60,548 nt of DNA from CAYTZH01 sp964442285. GTDB taxonomy: Bacteria; Myxococcota_A; UBA9160; JAFDET01. The stretch is from NCBI GenBank assembly GCA_964442285.1, contig CAYTZH010000032.1:1-60548 (forward strand). The letters are read 5' to 3'. The position numbers and the translations under genes are program-made. Below the pieces are notes generated by a model. It saw nothing but the letters and a program-made list of their open reading frames with translations. It had not been told where the DNA came from and searched no databases. Each line of letters begins with the position of its first letter. Within the stretch, counting starts at the first letter, position 1. Shown one piece after another: positions 53,809-60,548 of this stretch.

Positions 53809-53968
53809 GTGGCTGCGGAACCCGCCGAGCCCTCCCCAGGCGCGGCCGCAGGCCGCCGCCAGGCGCAGGGCCAGCGGGAGCGGCAGCGCACGGAACAGAC
53901 GCAGGAGGAGCCAGACGGGAACGAAGGCCAGCCGGTGCCGGAGCGTGGGCCGAGGGATCTCGAGCGAC

Positions 53969-54514
53969 TCAGGCGTAGTCGCGCTCCATCTCGTTCAGCT
54001 CGGCGATGACCTCGCGATCGACCTCGCGGAAGCGCTTCACGGCGTCGTCGAAGCGGGCGGGGTTGCCGTCCCGGGCCGACCACTCCCGGGCCTTGCGCCG
54101 CATCCAGTCCACGTGCCAGCCCTCGTCCTTGGTCACCTCCTCGAGCACACGGCGCGTCTCGGCGTCCAGGTCGTCGCGCTTCAGGTGCTCCTGGTAGCGG
54201 CGCAGCGCCCGCTGCTCGACCACCACGGTCAGCGCGAACAGGTCGATCGGGTCGCGCGGGATCCCGGCCTTGCGGCCGATGCGCACCTGGTAGCCGTCCT
54301 CGACCTTCAGCGGAACCCCGCCGAGCTCCTTGATCCGCTTGGTCCAGAGCCAGGCGTGACGGGTCTCGTCGGCCAGGTGCTCCGAGAGGCTCATCTGGGC
54401 CTCGGGGTCGTCGATGAAGCGGAGCATCCGGTAGAGCAGGTTCGATCCCCGCAGCTCCGCATCCCGGTAGTACGAGCAGACGGCGATGAGCTTGCGCACG
54501 TCCGGCGCATCCAT
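53969..54514 (-). CDS. Ferritin-like diiron domain protein
   Basis: Protein of 181 residues forming a four-helix bundle. Putative iron ligands occur in AELRGSNLL, LADETRHAWLW, VVEQRALRRYQEHL and TKDEGWHVDWM (Glu and His pairs). It could be an oxidase or iron carrier; the exact family is not identified. Its GGAGGGGG site and the promoter at 54541-54570 suggest it starts a transcript that also covers the acyltransferase. Confidence 0.85.
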   Translation of the reverse strand: MDAPDVRKLIAVCSYYRDAELRGSNLLYRMLRFIDDPEAQMSLSEHLADETRHAWLWTKRIKELGGVPLKVEDGYQVRIGRKAGIPRDPIDLFALTVVVEQRALRRYQEHLKRDDLDAETRRVLEEVTKDEGWHVDWMRRKAREWSARDGNPARFDDAVKRFREVDREVIAELNEMERDYA

Positions 54515-54540
54515 GGAAACCCCCTCCGCAAGTCCTGCCG

Positions 54541-54570
54541 ATCTTAACTTCGCGCCGAGACGCTCGACAA
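54541..54570 (-). promoter_or_regulatory. Sigma70-type promoter of the ferritin-like gene
   Basis: Minus strand: TTGTCG (54570-54565), 18 bp, TAAGAT (54546-54541). Predicted start near 54534, about 20 nt before the ATG. Confidence 0.6.
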
Positions 54571-54599
54571 GCCCAAAATTCCCTGCGGGGGGAGGAGCG

Positions 54600-54980
54600 T
54601 CAGCCCAGGTCCTCGCGACTGCGAGTGATCCGGATGCCGGCGTAGTCGAGAACGCCCGCGATCGGCTTGGGCTTGCGGACGGTGACCGTCACGGCGTCGG
54701 CGTCGAACTTCTCGAGAATCGCGGTGGCGATGCGCGTGCCGAGGGCCTCCACCAGCTTGTGCTCGTGGTTCCCGGCCACGTCCTCCACCACCTCGAAGAT
54801 GCGCTTGTAGTGGAGCGTGGAGCGGATGTGGTCGCTGCGACCCGCCGCCCGGAGGTCGCGCGCCACCTCCAGGTCCAGGGTCACGGGACGGCGCATGCGG
54901 CGCTCGGCCGCCGTCACGCCCAGGGCCGCCGGGACCTGGATGCCCTCCAGCAGGATCACGTCGGTTCGATGCGGCTCCAT
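54600..54980 (-). CDS. folB: Dihydroneopterin aldolase (FolB)
   Basis: Protein of 126 residues in the folate pathway. Typical blocks are DVILLEGIQVPAALGVTAAERR at the N-terminus, the conserved tyrosine and helix STLHYKRIFEVVEDV, LVEALGTRIATAIL and VTVRKPKPI. GGGGGGAG precedes ATG 54980. It lies 13 bp after moaA and is probably cotranscribed with it. Confidence 0.93.
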   Translation of the reverse strand: MEPHRTDVILLEGIQVPAALGVTAAERRMRRPVTLDLEVARDLRAAGRSDHIRSTLHYKRIFEVVEDVAGNHEHKLVEALGTRIATAILEKFDADAVTVTVRKPKPIAGVLDYAGIRITRSREDLG

Positions 54981-54993
54981 GCGCTCCCCCCTC

Positions 54994-56013
54994 TCAGCCC
55001 CCGATCTGGGACATGCTGCGCTCGGGCTTCACGAAGAGCCCGTCGGTGATGTGGTGCTTCAACTCCTTGGTGCCGACGGCGGCGGCGAGCTGCCGGAGGA
55101 GCACGGCGTCGTCGGCGCCCGAGCGCATGGGCGCGAGCAGATCGTGCTCCACGAGCGAGAAGAGGCAGGTGCGTATCTTGCCGTCGGCGGTGAGCCGGAT
55201 GCGGTTGCAGGCGCTGCAGAATGGCTGGGTGACCGAGTCGATGAAGCCGACCACGCCGGGAGCCCCGTCGGCGAAGACCCAGTCGCGGCTCGGCGCGTGA
55301 GGGTCCCGGTCGGGCGAGGGGACGAGGGGAAACACCGCGTCGATCCGCTCGCGCAGCTCGTGGCCGGGAACGAGCACGTCGGTGCCCCAGCGGGTGCCGT
55401 GCTCCAGGGGCATGAACTCGATGAAGCGCACCTCGTAGCCCCGCTCGCGGGCCAGCCGGGCGAAGTCGACGACCTCGCGGTCGTTGCGGTCCCGGACCAC
55501 CACGCAGTTCAGGCTCAGGGGGTGCAGGCCCGCCCGGTCGGCGGCCTCGATGCCGCGCAGGACGCGGCCGTGCCAGTCGCGCCGGGTGAGGTCGTAGAAG
55601 GTCTCCGGATCCAGGGAGTCGAGGCTGATGTTGACCCGACGCAGCCCCGCGCGGACCAGGGGCTCCGCCAGCCGCTCGAGCTGGGTGGCATTGGTGGTGA
55701 GGGCCAGGTCTTCGAGACCCGGGATCGCGGCCAGGCGCTCGACGAGCGCCGGCAGGTCCTTCCGCAGCAGGGGCTCGCCCCCGGTCAGGCGGAGCTTGCG
55801 GATGCCGGCGCCCACGGCCAGCCGCGCCAGGCGCTCGATCTCCTCGAAGGAGAGCAGCGACTGCCGGGGCAGCCACTCGATGTCTTCCTCGGGGATGCAG
55901 TAGAAGCAGCGCAGGTCGCAGCGGTCGGTGACCGAGATCCGCAGGCTCTCGATGCGGCGGCCAAAGCCGTCCTCGAGCACCCGGGGACCGGCGGGGGGAA
56001 GCGGGGGGGTCAT
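54994..56013 (-). CDS. moaA: GTP 3',8-cyclase MoaA
   Basis: Radical-SAM enzyme of 339 residues for the first step of molybdenum cofactor synthesis. The N-terminal cluster has Cys32, Cys36 and Cys39 (RCDLRCFYC); the C-terminal cluster is PFCSACNRIRLTADGKIRTC; the protein ends in the functional Gly-Gly (SQIGG). LRLTGGEPLLR is also typical. TATTCT (56028-56023, minus strand) lies 9 nt before ATG 56013. moaC is not adjacent. Confidence 0.97.
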   Translation of the reverse strand: MTPPLPPAGPRVLEDGFGRRIESLRISVTDRCDLRCFYCIPEEDIEWLPRQSLLSFEEIERLARLAVGAGIRKLRLTGGEPLLRKDLPALVERLAAIPGLEDLALTTNATQLERLAEPLVRAGLRRVNISLDSLDPETFYDLTRRDWHGRVLRGIEAADRAGLHPLSLNCVVVRDRNDREVVDFARLARERGYEVRFIEFMPLEHGTRWGTDVLVPGHELRERIDAVFPLVPSPDRDPHAPSRDWVFADGAPGVVGFIDSVTQPFCSACNRIRLTADGKIRTCLFSLVEHDLLAPMRSGADDAVLLRQLAAAVGTKELKHHITDGLFVKPERSMSQIGG

Positions 56014-56131
56014 GAAAGCAGGAGAATAACCCAGTCGGTCGCGCCTGGCCGAGGACCGGCTCGACGCCCCGCGCGGCTCCGCGCGCGTGCGGCTTGACGC
56101 CCCGGGGCGGAGCGTCGAAGCTCGCCAAGCC

Positions 56132-57334
56132 ATGAGCGACCCCCTCGACACGATCCGGGCCCGCGAGGCCGCCCACTTCCTGCCGGTGGTGAACCGGCTC
56201 CCCGTCGCCCTGGTGGAGGGCCGCGGGAGCCGCGTGCGCGACGTCGCCGGGCGCGAGTACGTGGACCTGACCGCCGGCTGGGGCGTCTGCGCCATCGGCC
56301 ACAGCCACCCGGCCCTGGTGGAGGCCATCGCCACCCAGGCCGGGCGCCTGATGCAGACCACCAACCTCTTCTACACGCTGCCCCAGCTCGACCTGATCGA
56401 GGCCCTGGCGGCGATCACCCCGGCGGCGGTCACCCGCAGCTTCCTGGTGTCGAGCGGCGCCGAGGCCGTGGACGGCGCCCTGAAGCTGGCCCATCGCGCC
56501 ACGGGGCGACGCCGCTTCGTGTCCACCCAGGGGTCCTTCCACGGTCGCACCCTGGGCGGGCTCTCGGTGATCGGGCAGGCCGTCCACCGGGATCGCTACG
56601 CGCCGATCCTGCAGGAGCAGAGCTTCGTCCCCTTCGGCGACCTGGAGGCCATGGGCGCGGCGGTGGACGAGAGCGTGGCCGCCGTGATCGTGGAGCCGGT
56701 GCAGGGCGAGGGCGGGGTGAACCCGGCGCCCGCCGGCTACCTGGCCGGACTCCGCGGCCTCTGCGACCGGGCCGGCGCCCTGCTCATCGCCGACGAGATC
56801 CAGACCGGGATCGGGCGCACCGGTCGCTGGGTCGCCGTCGAACACGACGACGTGACGCCCGACGTCCTGACCCTGGGCAAGGGCCTGGGCGGCGGCTTTC
56901 CCGTCGCCGCCTTCCTCTGCACCGAGGTGGTGGCCAAGACGGTCCAGCGGGGCGACCACGGCGGGACCTACGCGGGCAATCCCCTCGCCGCCGCCGCGGC
57001 CAACGCCGTGCTGGCGGTGATCGAGCGGGAGGGGCTGATCGAGCGGACGGCGCAGCTCGGCGAGCGCCTCCACGCCACGCTCGCGGCCTGGGCGGAGGCG
57101 CATCCGGCGCTGGCCGAGGGCGCCCGCGGCCGCGGACTGCTGCAGGGTCTGGTCCTGCGGGACGCCACGCGCGCCGGCACGATCCCCCGGCGCGCCCTCG
57201 ACCGCGGCGTGCTGGTGAACGTGACCGCGGGCCGCGTCGTCCGCTTCTTCCCGGCGCTGAACGTCCCCGAGGACGTGCTGTGGCCGGCGGTGGAGACCGT
57301 GCTGTCCCTGGTCGAGGAGGAGCCCGCGGCCTGA
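56132..57334 (+). CDS. Class III PLP aminotransferase (acetylornithine aminotransferase-like)
   Basis: Protein of 400 residues. The class III pattern is clear: DLTAGWGVCAIGHSHP, NSGAEA-like VSSGAEAVDGALKLA, FHGRTLGG, IADEIQTGIGRTG and the PLP lysine in LTLGKGLGGGFP (Lys250). The length and GRGLLQGL block resemble ArgD, but omega-amino-acid aminotransferases are also possible. It stands alone between divergent moaA and convergent fatty-acid genes. Confidence 0.9.
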   Translation: MSDPLDTIRAREAAHFLPVVNRLPVALVEGRGSRVRDVAGREYVDLTAGWGVCAIGHSHPALVEAIATQAGRLMQTTNLFYTLPQLDLIEALAAITPAAVTRSFLVSSGAEAVDGALKLAHRATGRRRFVSTQGSFHGRTLGGLSVIGQAVHRDRYAPILQEQSFVPFGDLEAMGAAVDESVAAVIVEPVQGEGGVNPAPAGYLAGLRGLCDRAGALLIADEIQTGIGRTGRWVAVEHDDVTPDVLTLGKGLGGGFPVAAFLCTEVVAKTVQRGDHGGTYAGNPLAAAAANAVLAVIEREGLIERTAQLGERLHATLAAWAEAHPALAEGARGRGLLQGLVLRDATRAGTIPRRALDRGVLVNVTAGRVVRFFPALNVPEDVLWPAVETVLSLVEEEPAA

Positions 57335-57367
57335 CGCGCGGCCGGCGGCGCCCGGTGCGAGGAGCGC

Positions 57368-58303
57368 TCAGTCCAGGGCGTCGACCAGGCCCCAGGCCAG
57401 CGCGGTCTCCGCGTCCACCCGGGCGCCGGTCAGGGCCATCCAGGCCGTGCGCTGGCGGCCGATGCGCCGGGGCAGGCTGACCGTGCCCCCGGCCCCCGGC
57501 ACCAGCCCCATGCCGAGCTCCGGGAGCTGGAAGAAGGCGTCGGCCGCGGCCCGGACCTCGTGGGCGAAGGCGGGGAGCTCGATCCCCGCGCCCACGCAGG
57601 CCCCGTGGACCCGGGCGCACAGGCGCGGTCCGAGGCGCGCCAGCAGGGACGCCGCGCTGCGGGTGGAGCGCACGGCGTGGGCGGTCACCGGGTCGGCGAG
57701 ATGGCCGAACTCGTCCAGATCGCCCCCCGCGCAGAAGCTCGGGCCGGCGCCGTCCAGCACGACCTCGAGGGCCGGGTCGGCGAGGGCCACCTCCAGCGCC
57801 TCCAGCAACGCGTCGCGCATCCCGGCCGAGAAGGCGTTGCGCCGCTCGGGGCGATCCAGGGTCACGAGCAGGAGGTCGCCGCGGCGCTCGACCCGGACGG
57901 GCGAGCCGCGCGGCGCCGGCCTCGCCCTGGGGGCGGGCCGCGCGGCGAGCCAGGCCGCGAACTCCGGCCCCGCCTGCAGCAGGCCGTAGACCCACGACTC
58001 GGCGGCCAGCCCCGCCGTGGCGTCCCGGGCCTCGGCCCCGCGCAGGAGCTGGACCAGGGCCAGGCTCGCGAGGGGGCGCGCCGACACGGCCTCGAGCAGC
58101 GGCGGGAGCTCGCCCTCGGCCTCCACGGCCAGATCGAAGGCGGCGCGCAGCGCCGCCGCCGGCCCCGACGCCCCGCCGCCGACGGCGACGGTCACCGCCG
58201 GCACCCCGGCGAGGGCCGCGCGCGCGCGCGTCGGATCCGGTGGCTCTCCACCCGTGTCCAGGTCCGCCAGCAGCACCGGCTCGTCGCCGAAGGGGGACCA
58301 CAC
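57368..58303 (-). CDS. Enoyl-CoA hydratase/isomerase family protein with degenerate N-terminal crotonase half
   Basis: Protein of at least 311 residues. The C-terminal half is a crotonase domain (VTLDRPERRNAFSAGM, FCAGGDLDEFG, GACVGAGIELPAFA, PELGMGLVPGAGGT). The N-terminal half is a worn crotonase-like segment ending YGLLQAGPEFAAWLA, a layout common in actinobacterial proteins. Coding signal runs upstream of GTG 58303 to 58369, where only ATA overlaps the synthetase stop, so the start is uncertain. Probably acts with the adjacent acyl-CoA synthetase. Confidence 0.85.
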   Translation of the reverse strand: MWSPFGDEPVLLADLDTGGEPPDPTRARAALAGVPAVTVAVGGGASGPAAALRAAFDLAVEAEGELPPLLEAVSARPLASLALVQLLRGAEARDATAGLAAESWVYGLLQAGPEFAAWLAARPAPRARPAPRGSPVRVERRGDLLLVTLDRPERRNAFSAGMRDALLEALEVALADPALEVVLDGAGPSFCAGGDLDEFGHLADPVTAHAVRSTRSAASLLARLGPRLCARVHGACVGAGIELPAFAHEVRAAADAFFQLPELGMGLVPGAGGTVSLPRRIGRQRTAWMALTGARVDAETALAWGLVDALD

Positions 58304-58365
58304 CTCGAAGGCGTGGGGCGCGTCGAGCCGCGCCAGGATCTCGTCGAGCGAGCCGAGCGACGCCC

Positions 58366-59886
58366 CTATGACGCTGCCCCGGTGTCGTCCGCAGCCACCA
58401 GCTCGTCCCGAACCAGCCGCCGCAGGAGCTTGCCGGTCTCGTTGTACGGCAGCTCGTCCCGGAACACGACCCGGGCGGGCACCCGGTTGGAGCGGAGGTG
58501 ACGCTTGACCCAGGCGCACAAGGCGTCCCGATCCGGTGTCGCGTCCGGCCGGAGCACGACAGCCGCGGCCACCGCCTCGCCCCACTGGGGATCGGGGACG
58601 CCCACGACGGCGCAGTCGCGCACCTCCGGGTGCGCGTGGAGCACGTCCTCGATCTCGCCTGGGGAGAGGTTCTCGCCGCCGCGCACGATCACGTCGTCGA
58701 TCCGTCCCTCGAGGAAGAGATAGCCCTCGGCGTCGAGATGGCCGCCGTCCCGGGTGGGGAAGAAGCCGTCCGGCGTGCGCTGGATGTCGCGGCCGAGGTA
58801 CTCGCCCGAGACCTGTTCGCCGCGGACGTGGACCTCCCCGCGCGTGCCGGGCGGCACGGGCCGACCCTCCTCGTCACGGATCTCGATCTCCACTCCGGGC
58901 AGCGCCCGGCCGACCGAGGTGAGCCGGCGCCGAACCTCCGGAGCGTCGCTGGACGCCGCCGCGCGGTGGTCGTCGGGACCGAGCACGCTGATGGTGGAGC
59001 TGGTCTCGGTGAGCCCGTAGGCGTTGGCGAAGCTCGTGACGGGAAAGCGCTGCATCGCCGCCTCGATCACCGGCAGCGGCATCTTGCCGCCGCCGTAGGA
59101 GAGTGCGCGCAGGGCCGGGAGGCCCGCGTCGGGGGCCGCGCCCAGCTCGTCGACGATGCGGGCGAGCATGGTGGGGACCACGAAGGCGTGGCTCACCCGC
59201 TCGCGGCCGGCCAGCGCGAGCCAGGCCTTGGCCTCGAAGCGCGGAAGCTGCACGATGCGCCGGCCCGCGTACACCGAGGAGAGGACGGCCGCCATGCCCG
59301 CGATGTGGTACGGCGGCACCGACACCAGCGCCGTCTCGTCCTCGGCGGCCGCGGCGAACTCCACCGAGCCCAACACGTAGGAGACCAGGTGCTGCTGGCG
59401 CAGGACGGCGGCCTTGGGCACGCCCGTGGTGCCACTGGTGAACAGCAGCAGGGCCACGTCGTCGGGGTCCATGCTCCAGGTGTCGGCGGGCTCGCCCTCG
59501 CTGCGGGCCCGATCGAGGAACGCCTCCCGCGTCCAGACGCGGGTCCCGGGACGGTCGGCGAAGGCGGCGGCACGCTCCTCACCGGTGATCAGTACGCAGG
59601 GCGAGAGCCGCTCGAGCAGGGCCTCGACCTCGTCGGCCGTGAGTCGGTAGTTGAGGGGGGCGAAGGGCAGCCCCGCCCAGGCGCTCGCGAACAGCGCCAG
59701 GGGAACGGCCGGGCTGGTCTCGTCGAGGAGCGCCACGTGTGCAGCGCCCGACGTGCGCAGGGCGCTGGCCGCGCGCCCCGAGGCCCGCAGCAGCTGCCCG
59801 AAGTGGAAGGCGTCGTCCCCACAGCGCACGGCCTCGCGATCGCCGAAGCCCTGGGCGGCCATCTCGAGCAGCATCATGACGTTCAT
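58366..59886 (-). CDS. AMP-forming acyl-CoA synthetase
   Basis: Protein of 506 residues. The ATP-binding P-loop LLFTSGTTGVPKAAVL, AYGLTETSS, the hinge LFLEGRIDDVIVRGGENLSP and the catalytic lysine in YNETGKLLRRLV are complete. It activates a carboxylic acid to its CoA ester; chain length cannot be read. It lies 15 bp after a small unknown gene and precedes an enoyl-CoA hydratase, which suggests use of a fatty or aromatic acid. Confidence 0.92.
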   Translation of the reverse strand: MNVMMLLEMAAQGFGDREAVRCGDDAFHFGQLLRASGRAASALRTSGAAHVALLDETSPAVPLALFASAWAGLPFAPLNYRLTADEVEALLERLSPCVLITGEERAAAFADRPGTRVWTREAFLDRARSEGEPADTWSMDPDDVALLLFTSGTTGVPKAAVLRQQHLVSYVLGSVEFAAAAEDETALVSVPPYHIAGMAAVLSSVYAGRRIVQLPRFEAKAWLALAGRERVSHAFVVPTMLARIVDELGAAPDAGLPALRALSYGGGKMPLPVIEAAMQRFPVTSFANAYGLTETSSTISVLGPDDHRAAASSDAPEVRRRLTSVGRALPGVEIEIRDEEGRPVPPGTRGEVHVRGEQVSGEYLGRDIQRTPDGFFPTRDGGHLDAEGYLFLEGRIDDVIVRGGENLSPGEIEDVLHAHPEVRDCAVVGVPDPQWGEAVAAAVVLRPDATPDRDALCAWVKRHLRSNRVPARVVFRDELPYNETGKLLRRLVRDELVAADDTGAAS

Positions 59887-59901
59887 GGCGTGGCTCCGGA
59901 C

Positions 59902-60213
59902 TCAGTCCGAGGCGGGCAGCGGCTTGGCACCCTTGACGCTCAGGGGCGCCCCGCCCACCGCGAGCGCGCCTTCGCCGGGCTTGGTGCAGAGCACCTCCAG
60001 ATCGCCCGCCTCGTTCACGTAGCGCTTGCCGAGGAGCGTCCCGCCGCTGGCGTCCGGATCCAGCGCGGCGCCCGGCGGCGGCTCGGCGTCGATCGCGAGC
60101 ATCGGCGCGCCGCCGCAGGCGAGGTCCACCTCGTCGGCCGGGGCCGCCACCACCATCACCTCGACGGCGCATACGGCACTGCGCAGGCGGGTTCCGGGCT
60201 TGAGACGCGCCAT
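59902..60213 (-). CDS. Small conserved-looking protein of unknown function
   Basis: Protein of 103 residues: MARLKPGTRLRSAVCAVEVMV, DLACGGAPM and LGKRYVNEAGDLEVLCTKPGEG. No fold is recognised with certainty. It has two to three cysteines and short beta-rich blocks. TAGCTT (60228-60223, minus strand) lies 9 nt before ATG 60213. It heads the transcript with the acyl-CoA synthetase, so a role in that pathway is possible. Confidence 0.75.
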   Translation of the reverse strand: MARLKPGTRLRSAVCAVEVMVVAAPADEVDLACGGAPMLAIDAEPPPGAALDPDASGGTLLGKRYVNEAGDLEVLCTKPGEGALAVGGAPLSVKGAKPLPASD

Positions 60214-60261
60214 GGATCCGTGAAGCTACCGCGAATCTGACAGGCCGTCACATCCCCTACA

Positions 60262-60548
60262 ATGGGCGCGGAGACCCCCGCCTCCGTGGGGCGGAGCCCC
60301 TTCGTGGACCACGCCGGAGCCTACGCACACCGACTGCTGCGCGACCTCGCGGACCGCGGGCTGCTGGCCCCCGCCGACCGCACGCCCGCGCGCGCGGCCT
60401 GCGCCGCCCCCCCGGACCGCACGGGCGCGGCGGATCTCGCCTGGGCGCGCAGCGGCCTGATGTCCCTGTTCCGGGACGCCTCCGGCCGGCCGGGGCTGGC
60501 CCCGGCGCCGCTGGCCGCGTGCGCCGACGGCGCCCTGCGCGCCCTGGC
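60262..60548 (+). CDS. Probable CoA-transferase family III (CaiB/BaiF-like), 5' end only
   Basis: Open frame running off the window, about 95 codons. It begins MGAETPASVGRSPFVDH, and LAWARSGLMSLFRDASGRPGL resembles the start of CaiB/BaiF proteins; the assignment is tentative because only the N-terminus is visible. A CTGACA / TACAAT pair (60237-60242, 60258-60263; 15 bp apart) overlaps the ATG, so the real start may be further in, for example GTG 60286. Confidence 0.5.
   Translation, partial: MGAETPASVGRSPFVDHAGAYAHRLLRDLADRGLLAPADRTPARAACAAPPDRTGAADLAWARSGLMSLFRDASGRPGLAPAPLAACADGALRAL

Overview
The window is a GC-rich (about 70% by eye) bacterial contig with about 57 protein genes, almost all complete, packed end to end with many 1-8 bp start/stop overlaps. 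It opens inside sufD and closes inside a probable CoA-transferase gene. A run of 100 Ns at 8478-8577, flanked by the same 55 bp on both sides, points to a draft or metagenome scaffold. An LpxL/HtrB-type acyltransferase, lipoprotein signal peptides and a CcmI-like domain indicate a diderm (Gram-negative) cell. CofG, CofH and an LLM-class oxidoreductase indicate that it makes and uses coenzyme F420. Together with SufU-type Fe-S assembly, this fits an uncultured F420-producing proteobacterial-like lineage (Myxococcota, Desulfobacterota or Binatota-like). That placement is inference; no rRNA gene is present.

Layout. 1-2242: sufD(end)-sufS-sufU-sufT iron-sulfur operon. 2317-5213: NAD(P)-binding protein, membrane protein and a kinase-like protein. 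5228-8430: CDP-alcohol phosphatidyltransferase, lipoprotein cytochrome c, PuuD-type membrane protein, 5'-3' exonuclease and VOC protein. 8635-15832: an operon behind a recognisable sigma70 promoter, with a membrane-anchored FNIII-like protein, an M20 ureido-amidohydrolase, an isochorismatase-fold amidohydrolase, a sodium:solute symporter, a 40-residue membrane peptide, an aspartate-transcarbamoylase-like enzyme lacking the aspartate-binding motif, and an asparagine-synthetase-like amidotransferase. I consider this the most novel system here. 15829-24712: ProS, class IV aminotransferase/IclR pair, FIST protein, RNase D, a secreted propeller-like protein and Xaa-Pro aminopeptidase. 24709-34319: acetyl-CoA synthetase, Hsp70-like ATPase, histidine phosphatase, M23 peptidase, SfsA, MutY, Smr and chorismate synthase. 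34367-39960: small membrane protein, CinA/MoaB-like protein, 2Fe-2S ferredoxin, F420-type oxidoreductase, Cys/Met PLP enzyme, CbiX-like chelatase, Ca/Na exchanger and NUDIX hydrolase. 40092-44737: ClC channel with CBS and TrkA-C domains, CcmI-like lipoprotein, then a TPP riboswitch and thiC. 44892-50304: kinase-like protein, permuted NlpC/P60 protein, small acidic protein, zinc metallopeptidase, Lon-N-like protein and DnaA. 50318-56013: cofH, cofG, lauroyl acyltransferase, ferritin-like protein, folB and moaA. 56132-60548: class III aminotransferase, enoyl-CoA hydratase, acyl-CoA synthetase, small unknown protein and the start of a CoA-transferase-like gene.

Three genome-wide habits stand out. 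Many genes have a TANNNT -10 hexamer only 6-10 nt before the start codon, which implies leaderless mRNAs. Gene ends repeatedly carry short tandem duplications that copy the stop codon. Several genes have coding signal extending upstream of any ATG/GTG/TTG.
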